The position numbers were made by a program, and so were the translations under genes. Below are positions 30,243 to 37,040 of a stretch of DNA of 37,040 nt, piece after piece. How positions within the stretch are numbered: the stretch's first letter is position 1; each line of letters opens with the position of its first letter. Under the pieces are notes generated by a model, which searched no databases, was not told the origin of the DNA, and saw nothing but the letters and a program-made list of their open reading frames with translations. Source of the stretch: Peptococcaceae bacterium (GTDB lineage: Bacteria > Bacillota > Dehalobacteriia > UBA4068 > UBA4997); assembly GCA_022797295.1 (NCBI GenBank), contig JAAWKH010000018.1, forward strand, positions 1-37,040. The letters run 5' to 3'.

Positions 30243-30531
30243 AGATTTGATTTACGAAATTTTATCCGTTGTGGAGGAAATCCCAGCCGGTTGCGTTGCC
30301 ACCTACGGCCAAATTGCCCGTTTGATTGGCCGCGAAAAAAATGCCCGGCTGGTTGGCAAGGCGCTAAGTCAAGCCCAATATTACGGTGATTATCCCTGTC
30401 ACAGAGTGGTAAACCACGCCGGACGGCTGGTTCCCGGCTGGCCGGAACAGGGCCAGCTGTTGCAAGCGGAAGGGGTTGCCCTAAAAGACCTCTGCCACGT
30501 TGACATAAAACTATATCAGTGGGATTGTTAA
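30235..30531 (+). CDS. Second, single-domain MGMT-type protein with intact cysteine
   Basis: A 98-residue protein consisting only of the DNA-binding methyltransferase domain: IPAGCVATYGQIARLIG (helix-turn-helix), ARLVGKAL, and YPCHRVVNHAGRLVPGW with Cys55 in P-C-H-R-V. Alkyltransferase-like (ATL) proteins of this size often carry Trp in place of that Cys. Here the Cys is kept, so it could transfer alkyl groups itself. Overlap of eight bases with ogt implies co-translation. It could also serve as a lesion-flagging ATL partner. No N-terminal RNase H-like domain is present. Confidence 0.9.
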   Translation: MNEDLIYEILSVVEEIPAGCVATYGQIARLIGREKNARLVGKALSQAQYYGDYPCHRVVNHAGRLVPGWPEQGQLLQAEGVALKDLCHVDIKLYQWDC

Positions 30532-30606
30532 CAAAATCAGTTGTGTTCAATTAACATTTCTGGCCAGTCAACCGGCATTACAAACCATTCTCTGGCCATA
30601 TTTTGG

Positions 30607-32130
30607 TTATTCTTCCAAATCAGAAATTTCCGCCAGCAACGCCTGTTTGCGCTCATAAAAAAGCAAATCCTGATTGTGCTTAAAATAAGCCTGACAGCCA
30701 AATTTGCTGATAAACTTGGCGCAGTAGTAACGCACCGTCAATTCCGTTACCAAAATCAGCATTTCCTGGCCGTCGGCAAAAACCTCTTCGATAAAAGCAA
30801 AAAGATTTTCCAGGCGTTGCAGCAACGACTTGTTTTTGGTCTTATGAGCGGCAACGTTGCTATCATAAGCGTTTTTGATATGCTTAAAGGCCTCTGGGCC
30901 GTCCAACTGCCAACCACTGCGGTTCAGATCCTCCAACGCCGCCTCAAAAAAATGAATTACATAATTATAGGCATAGCGCGTTTCATAATCCAACGATTTG
31001 GCGCGCTCGCCCTGCTGCACCAGCTGCCTTTCCGCCGCCAAATGCTTATGCAAAGTAGTTATGTAATCAATGTTGGGATTGGCCGGGCTGTTCAGCTCGG
31101 CTTTAACCAGCTTGAGAACGCGCAGATTTTCCAAAATAGCGTTGTCGTTTTCCACCGCCCGGCGCATATCGGCGTTGACCGCGTCTAGCAGCAATCCCAG
31201 CAGAGCCAGCCGTTCGTCAAATGGGGCTGCTTTGGCGCGCTCCTTAATCTCAGCTGTGGCCTCGCCGGCCAAAATAGTATTTATCTTGTAGTCAGACTTA
31301 TATTTATTGTAAAGGTCATAGTAAACCGCAAATTCTTTGGCAATCTTTTCATTTTGCAGATATTGCGCCGTCAGCTTAATATCCACCGTCAGTCCGTGAT
31401 ACTCATAAAGCTTAATCATCTCCGACAAATCCTCCCAGCCGCGAGCGGTGACAAAGCTTTTGCGGTCCACCTTAGTTTCCACCAGGTAAAAATAGTTTTT
31501 CTTAATTTCCAAAAAGGTTAAAATGGCCCCGTGAATTCCCTTTTTGTAAGCGTATTCTTTCCAGATTTCATAATCCGGTTCCACATCAATACGTTTCAGA
31601 CGGTCCCAGGTGGCAATGTCATATTCCCGAACAGACTTGTTATATTCCGGCGGATTGCCAGCGGTAACCACCAACCAGCCCTTGGGAATTTGGTGCGTGC
31701 CAAAAATTTTATACTGCAAAAATTGGAGCATAGCCGGAGCCAAAGTTTCGGAAACGCAATTAATCTCGTCCAAAAACAAAATGCCCTCCTGCCGGCCGGT
31801 TTCCTTTTGCAGCTTGTAAACGGCGGCCACAATTTCGCTCATCGTATATTCCGACACCGCAAACTGACGGTCGCCGTATTCCTCCTGCGCAATAAAAGGC
31901 AGCCCCAGGGCGCTTTGCCGGGTGTGATGCGTCATAGAATAGGAAACCAAGCCCACATTAAGCTCCTGCGCAATCTGCTCCATAATAGCCGTTTTGCCAA
32001 TGCCCGGCGCGCCAATCATAAAAACCGGCCGCTGCCGCTCAATAGGAATAATATATTCGCCAAATTCATTTTTCGTTAAGTAAGCCTTAACCGCGTTGGC
32101 AATTTGCTCTTTAGCCTCTTTAATATTCAT
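30607..32130 (-). CDS. MoxR-type AAA+ ATPase
   Basis: A 507-residue AAA+ protein of the MoxR branch. Walker A is GAPGIGKT (40-47), Walker B is GILFLDE (116-122), sensor 1 is Asn159 in TAGNPPEYN, and the arginine-finger region is WDRLKRID. The C-terminal ~300 residues are helical and longer than in typical MoxR (about 330 residues in all). MoxR ATPases act with VWA proteins as chaperones that insert or remodel metal centres or complexes. GAGGTGAGCAGATT precedes ATG 32128-32130. It is the last gene of the operon, 32 bases after the VWA gene. Confidence 0.88.
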   Translation of the reverse strand: MNIKEAKEQIANAVKAYLTKNEFGEYIIPIERQRPVFMIGAPGIGKTAIMEQIAQELNVGLVSYSMTHHTRQSALGLPFIAQEEYGDRQFAVSEYTMSEIVAAVYKLQKETGRQEGILFLDEINCVSETLAPAMLQFLQYKIFGTHQIPKGWLVVTAGNPPEYNKSVREYDIATWDRLKRIDVEPDYEIWKEYAYKKGIHGAILTFLEIKKNYFYLVETKVDRKSFVTARGWEDLSEMIKLYEYHGLTVDIKLTAQYLQNEKIAKEFAVYYDLYNKYKSDYKINTILAGEATAEIKERAKAAPFDERLALLGLLLDAVNADMRRAVENDNAILENLRVLKLVKAELNSPANPNIDYITTLHKHLAAERQLVQQGERAKSLDYETRYAYNYVIHFFEAALEDLNRSGWQLDGPEAFKHIKNAYDSNVAAHKTKNKSLLQRLENLFAFIEEVFADGQEMLILVTELTVRYYCAKFISKFGCQAYFKHNQDLLFYERKQALLAEISDLEE

Positions 32131-32162
32131 AATCTGCTCACCTCTTTTTTTCAAATCGTCAT

Positions 32163-33518
32163 TTAAATTTCTTCCGGCCGCAGCACCAGCTTGATGGCCC
32201 AAACCGGCATCGGCGGCGGCTCCAGCTCAAAATCATCGGCCAGGCCGTCGTCCACAAACACAAAGGCAGCCTCAAAATCCGGCTTGCGCTCCGGAAAAGT
32301 GCCGTAACCGTCGGTGAAGTAAATCAGTCCTTTCAGGTTGCTGAACGCCCCCTGCCTAATCAAATCATCCACATAGGCGAACACCGGCCGAAAATCCGTG
32401 CCACCAAAGCCTTGCAGCTCCATAGTTTTGAGATATTCCTCAAATTCCGCCTGCGAGGTTATTTTGTGATCCTCCTGAATTTCCGCGTCGCATTGGATGA
32501 TATGAACATTAATTTTACTGAAAAAACTGTTCTGCTGCGTCAGAATATTATAGGTTTTATTGACAAATTTCTGTACCAGCTCACCCTGCACGGAGCCAGA
32601 GGTGTCGATTGCGATCACAAAATCACGCACCTTTTTAACCTCCTTGTACTCCAGCGGCTCAATCAGGGGCATATTCTCATAAAGCTGCAAACCATAGGTG
32701 TAAAATATGTAATCGAACTCATCATCATTAACCTGCATTTCCTCGCCCAGCACGGCAAATTTGCGCAGGAAATCACTGTAATCGTAAGTTTCCCGGTTCA
32801 CCTCGGCAATGTTTTGCAGCAGGCTAGCCGAACGCTCTCCCCACTCTTGCGAAGCCGTTTGCAAATCCACCAGAACCCTTTCGCTGATGGCCTGCCAATC
32901 AGCCGGAGCGCTGGCGAGAGCCGGCGCTGGCTGCTGGCTCAGCTCCGCCTGAACTGTTGGCGGCTCCTGCCGATACCAAACGGCGTGGTCGTCCACCTGA
33001 AAAAGCTTTTGCAAGCGCAGATATTCGTCCTCAAAAAGACCGTCCCGCTCAAAGGCCTTGTAAAGCCTCTCTGCCGTCAACTTGCCGTATTCCTTTTGCA
33101 GCTCCATTAATTCCTTGCGGCGCGGCAAAGTCTGTACGGAGCCCAGCTGCTTCATATTCAGCTCCGCCAAAATTCCCTCCACAGCAATATCACAAGCTAA
33201 ATCCCAAAGCAAAGGGTTAATCTCCCGATTGACAAAAGGGTGATAGAAAATACAATGCAACAATGTGTGCAAATAAGCATGATTGAGTTCGGTGCTGCCA
33301 GCCTGATAGATTTGGAACACATAATGCGGCTGAAAATAAAGCCGCTGGCCGTCGCTGGCGATAGACTGCACATCTGCCGCCTGATACTCCAGCTTACACA
33401 GGGCCATATCCATAAAGCGCAACGCCACCAGCAGCTCATTGCGGGCATATTGTAATATGCGCACCGCCAGCTGAACGGCCTTGTCCTGATTTTGTTCCAT
33501 CTGTGGTTTACAATTCAT
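32163..33518 (-). CDS. DUF2201-like VWA protein with degenerate metallopeptidase domain
   Basis: A 451-residue cytoplasmic protein. The N-terminal half resembles the putative metallopeptidase domain found with VWA-like DUF2201 proteins: Y-L-H84-T-L-L-H88-C-I-F-Y-H93-P-F, with the catalytic Glu of HExxH replaced by Thr. The C-terminal half is a VWA domain with a MIDAS of D305-T-S-G-S309, T374-D375 in GGTD, and D403 in TDGYG, so metal-ion-dependent binding should work. I start at ATG 33516-33518 (AGGA eight bases before), overlapping the end of the LRR gene by 11 bases. It sits between the LRR protein and MoxR genes, the pairing being typical for MoxR-VWA systems. Confidence 0.85.
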   Translation of the reverse strand: MNCKPQMEQNQDKAVQLAVRILQYARNELLVALRFMDMALCKLEYQAADVQSIASDGQRLYFQPHYVFQIYQAGSTELNHAYLHTLLHCIFYHPFVNREINPLLWDLACDIAVEGILAELNMKQLGSVQTLPRRKELMELQKEYGKLTAERLYKAFERDGLFEDEYLRLQKLFQVDDHAVWYRQEPPTVQAELSQQPAPALASAPADWQAISERVLVDLQTASQEWGERSASLLQNIAEVNRETYDYSDFLRKFAVLGEEMQVNDDEFDYIFYTYGLQLYENMPLIEPLEYKEVKKVRDFVIAIDTSGSVQGELVQKFVNKTYNILTQQNSFFSKINVHIIQCDAEIQEDHKITSQAEFEEYLKTMELQGFGGTDFRPVFAYVDDLIRQGAFSNLKGLIYFTDGYGTFPERKPDFEAAFVFVDDGLADDFELEPPPMPVWAIKLVLRPEEI

Positions 33519-36500
33519 AAAGATCATCCTGGTTTTCATTCATCGCCAAATGGGTGTTTTTATAATTAAGCAGATAACTCAAAATATCCGCCTGTCGGCT
33601 TTGATTGGCCAATTCAATCACGCTGTCAATATTCTGGCCGGTGAACACACCCAGCTCCGCCAGCATATTCAGGCCAGCCAAATCGTCAAATTCCACCACC
33701 ACATTCACTGCCTGTTCGGCGTGGTTTTGCAAGTAGGTCAGATAATTGTCCCGATAAAGCGGCACCAGCTGGATGGCCGACTTCAGCCGATCAGTAGCCA
33801 CCAGTATTTTATCCCGAAAATCGCTGATCCCAGCAAACAGGCTATCATATTTAACAAAATCGAAAATGCGGCCGTCGTTGACCCGAATACAATCCAGATA
33901 TTGATTGCGCAGAGATTGAGCTGCGTAATCGTAATCGTCGTCGTATTCGTCATCTTCAGGGCTATCCCCAGGAATATAAATTATTGCCTGTTTCAGGCCG
34001 TTTTCCGGCTGGTCAAATTCAACGCGCAGCCGTTTCAGCTGACGACAGTTTTTGAAAGCGTCCTCGCCAATGGCAACAAGCCTGGCCGGCAGGCACATCT
34101 CCTGCATAAGACTGTTGCAAAAAGCCAGTGGAGCGATTTCCACCACCTCCGTCGGCAGACTAACCAGCTCGTTGCTGCCGAAGTAAAGCAGACATACGCT
34201 GCCGCCCTCCGCCCGACGGCGCAGCAGCGCCTGATGTTCCGCGTCGACATAAAAACAGGGGTTGGCGGCGTCCACTTGGATATGGGCTTGCCGGGTCTGC
34301 TGGACGTCCCACTCGTTGCCGATGAGAAACGCGCCAACGCCAATCTCCCGCAGGCTGGCTGGCAGTTCAAAGCTGGCGATGTTGGTGCCTTTGAATGCTT
34401 CATTGCCAATTTTGGTTAAACCAGCGGGCAAGTTAATGCTTTGCAGAACATCGCAGTTATAAAAAGCCTTGTCCTCAATAACCCGCAGTGTGTCTGGCAA
34501 AATCAACTGACCCAGGTTATTGCAGTTGCAGAAAGCCTCGGCAGCAATAACCGTAGTCTGCGGCGCCACGGTGTAACTTCCCAAAGCAAGCTGTATAAAA
34601 CCGTTATTGTAATTTGAGATTTCCCTGCCATAGGCCTTTTGCAAGCGCCAGCCGTCCTCCAGCCGGGTATAAAGCGCAGTGCCGTCGGCTTTCAGGCAAG
34701 GATTGTCCTCAGCAATATAAAATTCCTGCCTTTGCTCCGAATTGTAAGCGTTCAGGCAGTCAAAGCTACCGTTGCCCAGGCTTTGTAGACTGGCCGGCAA
34801 GGATACGGAAACGATTGGGCAGTAGGCAAATGCCCGGCGGCCAATTTGGCGCAGGCCCTCGGCAAAAATGGCGCTGGTTAGCTTCTCACAGAAATCAAAA
34901 GCGTGATCGCCAATGCTTTGCAAATTTTCACCAAAGCTGACGCTACGCAGGCCAGTTTCTTCAAAGGCACGCGCGCCGATTTCCCGCAAGCTGGTCGGCA
35001 GGGTAATATCCGTCAGAGAACGCAAGCCGCTAAATGCTCCCTCCGCAATGGTTTCCACACCCTCCGGCACCAGATAGTCAGTCAGCGCGCCCAGTGCCGC
35101 CAGCAAGTGTCGGCCGTCTGCGGAAAATATGCAGGAGCCCTCCGCACGCAGGTTGACGTTTTGTGGGTCAATGCTCACATTCCAGATGGCCCGGTTGCCA
35201 GTGCGGCGTCCCTCAAAATCATATTCGCCCCGATAAAAGGCTCGCGTGTTAATGCTTGCCAGTCCCTTGCCAATATGCAGGGTTTCCAGCGGCGCGTCTT
35301 GGAAGGTGTTGTCTTTCAGCTCGCAAACGGAATCGGGGATATTAATTTCCTTTAGACCAATGCAACCGTTGAAAGTGGCCACCACAATCCTGCGCAGATT
35401 GTTGGATAGGCGTACTTTTTTCAGGCTGATACAATCCTTAAACGCCAGCCCTTGAATATTGACGACAGAATCCGGCACAAAAACCTCGGTTAAGTATTGG
35501 TTTTCCTGAAACGCCCCCTTGGCAATCGCGGTTACCAAACAACCCTCAATTTGATCCGGGATTATCACCTTGCTACTGCTACCGGTGTAGCCGGTGATGG
35601 TAACCTGGTGCTTGGCGTTAAAAATATAAGTGAATTCAGCAGCCGACGTAGCTTGCTCGCCTTTCCGTTGAGCCTGATCGTAAGGAGTGCCTAAAAAAGC
35701 GGCCGCTTCAATCTCCGGCGGCTCTGCCGGCATTATCACTTCCGCCAGATTGGAACAACCGGCAAAAGCCCGATAAGCAATCTGACGCAGCCCAGCTGGC
35801 AACACCACCCGGCGCAGATTTTTTTGCCCTTGAAAAGCCTCAACGCCAATGTGGTCAATGCCATATGGTATAAAAAGCTCCTCGCCGCAGTCTGCCTGAG
35901 TTTCATCAGCCAAGCCGGTAATGCAGAGCAAACCATTGCGGCCGCGCTGCACGGAAAAAGCGGCCAGAGCCTGCTCCGCCTGCTCATAAGTGCCATAAGC
36001 CGCGGCCTCCGGCTGGGCATAACGCTCAGCCAGCGTTTGCAGCACCCGATTGGGCAAATTTTTTTCAGAACGCTGCTTGTTCTCTGCCAAATCCGCCAAA
36101 ATCCCCAGCTGCCGCAAATATTTATTCAACGTCATGCCAAAAATTTCCTGAGACCGATTGCTCATCGTTTTCAGTCGGCTTTTGTATTCCGGGTTTTCAT
36201 ACATCAACGCGCCCAGGCTGGTTGGCTTCGGCTGGTTTTGGTACTTAGCCAGCAAAGCGTCCAGCATCGGTTGAAATTCCGCCGCCGGACGGCCCCCCAC
36301 GCTGCCGTTTTCTCCCTTTTGATAGTCGAAACCATAAGCCGCCAACATCGCCTTAGTATCCGCATAGCCCAGCCAACGATACAGAGCAGAAACATTTTGC
36401 GCCAGCCTTTTGTGATCGGTTTCAATCATTCTGGGAATGATGTGTTCAGGATAATAATTTTCCAAACGGTTTAGCATATTCTGCACTTTACTTTTGATAA

Positions 36501-37032
36501 TTTCCGGCTCATTGCCCGGCGTATAAATAACCGTGCTGCGCAATTCTTTCACGGCGTTACCGGCAATAAATTCATAGCCGTAGGGCCGCAGCAAATCCCG
36601 AACATTGGGCAGACCGGCCTGTTGCGCCAGTTTGGCTAGTTTATCCTGCAATTCTCTGTCCAACGCGTCCAATGCAAAAATTTTATGCTCAGGATAAAGC
36701 TGGGCCAATTTATCCAGCGCGGATTGCAAAGCTGCTGAAGCTGGCGGCGTTTCTGACTGTTCAGTTGCTTCCGACTGCGGAATAGTATGTAAGATAAGGT
36801 TCTGACTATCAGCAGGCAAGTCAAAACCGCACTGGCGCAACAAATCCGCCAACTCTGCATAACCCAGCCGGCGAGCTAGCCTTTCCAACTGCCAATTTAA
36901 GGTTTTATCCCTTTCCGCCAGTCCAACAACTAAAAAATCTGGATAAAGCTGCTTCAGCTTGATAAACGAGCGCTCCACAAAATCATCAATCACTTTAGGC
37001 TGCATTTGCGGCCGCATAATTTGTTTAGCCAT
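33508..37032 (-). CDS. Cytoplasmic leucine-rich-repeat protein with N-terminal helical repeats and ankyrin-like end
   Basis: A 1174-residue protein with no signal peptide or membrane helix. Four tandem helical units occupy about 25-72, 106-155, 186-236 and 254-312, with the shared pattern L-Y-P-(E/D)-x3-(I/V) ... L-x2-L-x-R-x-L-G-Y ... L-L-x-x-Y-G-F (the last copy is most diverged). From about 385 to 1010 there are many BspA-type LRR_5 repeats (IPDSV.NIQGLAFKDC..LKKVRLSNNLRRI, LPTSLREIGARAFEETGLRSV). An acidic segment (PEDDEYDDDYDY) follows, then an ankyrin-like end (DDLAGLNMLAELGVFTGQNIDSVIELANQSRQADILSYLLNYKN). Most BspA-type LRR proteins are exported; this one is not. Only the first bases of its ribosome binding site (AGGT) are inside the window. 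Confidence 0.85.
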   Translation of the reverse strand: MAKQIMRPQMQPKVIDDFVERSFIKLKQLYPDFLVVGLAERDKTLNWQLERLARRLGYAELADLLRQCGFDLPADSQNLILHTIPQSEATEQSETPPASAALQSALDKLAQLYPEHKIFALDALDRELQDKLAKLAQQAGLPNVRDLLRPYGYEFIAGNAVKELRSTVIYTPGNEPEIIKSKVQNMLNRLENYYPEHIIPRMIETDHKRLAQNVSALYRWLGYADTKAMLAAYGFDYQKGENGSVGGRPAAEFQPMLDALLAKYQNQPKPTSLGALMYENPEYKSRLKTMSNRSQEIFGMTLNKYLRQLGILADLAENKQRSEKNLPNRVLQTLAERYAQPEAAAYGTYEQAEQALAAFSVQRGRNGLLCITGLADETQADCGEELFIPYGIDHIGVEAFQGQKNLRRVVLPAGLRQIAYRAFAGCSNLAEVIMPAEPPEIEAAAFLGTPYDQAQRKGEQATSAAEFTYIFNAKHQVTITGYTGSSSKVIIPDQIEGCLVTAIAKGAFQENQYLTEVFVPDSVVNIQGLAFKDCISLKKVRLSNNLRRIVVATFNGCIGLKEINIPDSVCELKDNTFQDAPLETLHIGKGLASINTRAFYRGEYDFEGRRTGNRAIWNVSIDPQNVNLRAEGSCIFSADGRHLLAALGALTDYLVPEGVETIAEGAFSGLRSLTDITLPTSLREIGARAFEETGLRSVSFGENLQSIGDHAFDFCEKLTSAIFAEGLRQIGRRAFAYCPIVSVSLPASLQSLGNGSFDCLNAYNSEQRQEFYIAEDNPCLKADGTALYTRLEDGWRLQKAYGREISNYNNGFIQLALGSYTVAPQTTVIAAEAFCNCNNLGQLILPDTLRVIEDKAFYNCDVLQSINLPAGLTKIGNEAFKGTNIASFELPASLREIGVGAFLIGNEWDVQQTRQAHIQVDAANPCFYVDAEHQALLRRRAEGGSVCLLYFGSNELVSLPTEVVEIAPLAFCNSLMQEMCLPARLVAIGEDAFKNCRQLKRLRVEFDQPENGLKQAIIYIPGDSPEDDEYDDDYDYAAQSLRNQYLDCIRVNDGRIFDFVKYDSLFAGISDFRDKILVATDRLKSAIQLVPLYRDNYLTYLQNHAEQAVNVVVEFDDLAGLNMLAELGVFTGQNIDSVIELANQSRQADILSYLLNYKNTHLAMNENQDDLYEL

Positions 37033-37040
37033 TGATACCT

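Noticed and set aside
30532..30606. Terminator between the convergent MGMT and MoxR genes
   Set aside because: TGGCCA occurs twice, but no stable stem followed by a T run could be drawn.
33550..34419. 289-codon plus-strand open frame opposite the LRR gene
   Set aside because: Antisense shadow produced by the repetitive codon pattern of the LRR protein.

Overview
The window reads as a chromosomal segment of an anaerobic Bacillota (Firmicutes), most likely class Clostridia. The indicators are strong AGGAGG-type ribosome binding sites, frequent GTG and TTG starts, sigma-A promoters, the rbgA-rnhB-yraN and cysS-mrnC gene orders, several copper-amine-oxidase-N ('stalk') domain proteins, a FAD-dependent thymidylate synthase, and an OLE RNA / oapA / dxs locus. 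No insertion sequence, prophage, CRISPR array, tRNA or rRNA was seen.

Layout. 1-4.6 kb (+): the 3' part of a class A penicillin-binding protein with a C-terminal fibronectin III domain, then a secreted GH5 endoglucanase-like enzyme and a cardiolipin synthase. 4.6-9.1 kb (-): a KamA-family radical SAM enzyme, dxs, oapA and a roughly 605-nt structured RNA that I assign to the OLE family. It has its own promoter, and its 5' and 3' ends pair perfectly over 11 bp. 9.1-13.4 kb (-): yraN, rnhB, rbgA, a stalk-domain beta-propeller-like protein and a secreted protein, probably one operon. 13.4-15.6 kb: an XRE repressor gene, a perfect consensus promoter firing the other way into a ~70-nt terminator-ended RNA, and an ECF-type sigma / membrane anti-sigma pair. 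The extracytoplasmic part of that anti-sigma is duplicated as the secreted protein just downstream. 15.6-20.0 kb: a DNA alkylation repair gene with a LexA-like box in its promoter, then cysS-mrnC-thyX and gluQ on the minus strand.

20.1-25.6 kb (-): a YbjQ protein, a small membrane protein, a GHL10/DUF187 glycosidase-like protein with a C-terminal stalk domain, two paralogous lipoproteins and a membrane-anchored stalk-domain protein. 25.6-30.5 kb (+): an alpha/beta hydrolase and an SDR oxidoreductase behind a leader that encodes a five-residue peptide and can form two mutually exclusive hairpins. These are followed by a large anchored protein of unknown function and a GNAT / ogt / second MGMT-type cluster. 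30.6-37.03 kb (-): a three-gene operon of a cytoplasmic 1174-aa leucine-rich-repeat protein, a DUF2201-like VWA protein and a MoxR-type AAA+ ATPase.

The strongest candidates for new biology are the LRR-VWA-MoxR operon, the alpha/beta hydrolase leader with its mini-ORF, the XRE-flanked short RNA, and the anti-sigma factor with a secreted copy of its own sensor. The OLE locus belongs to a described RNA class but is the most striking noncoding element here. All functions are inferred from sequence reading alone; no database search was run.
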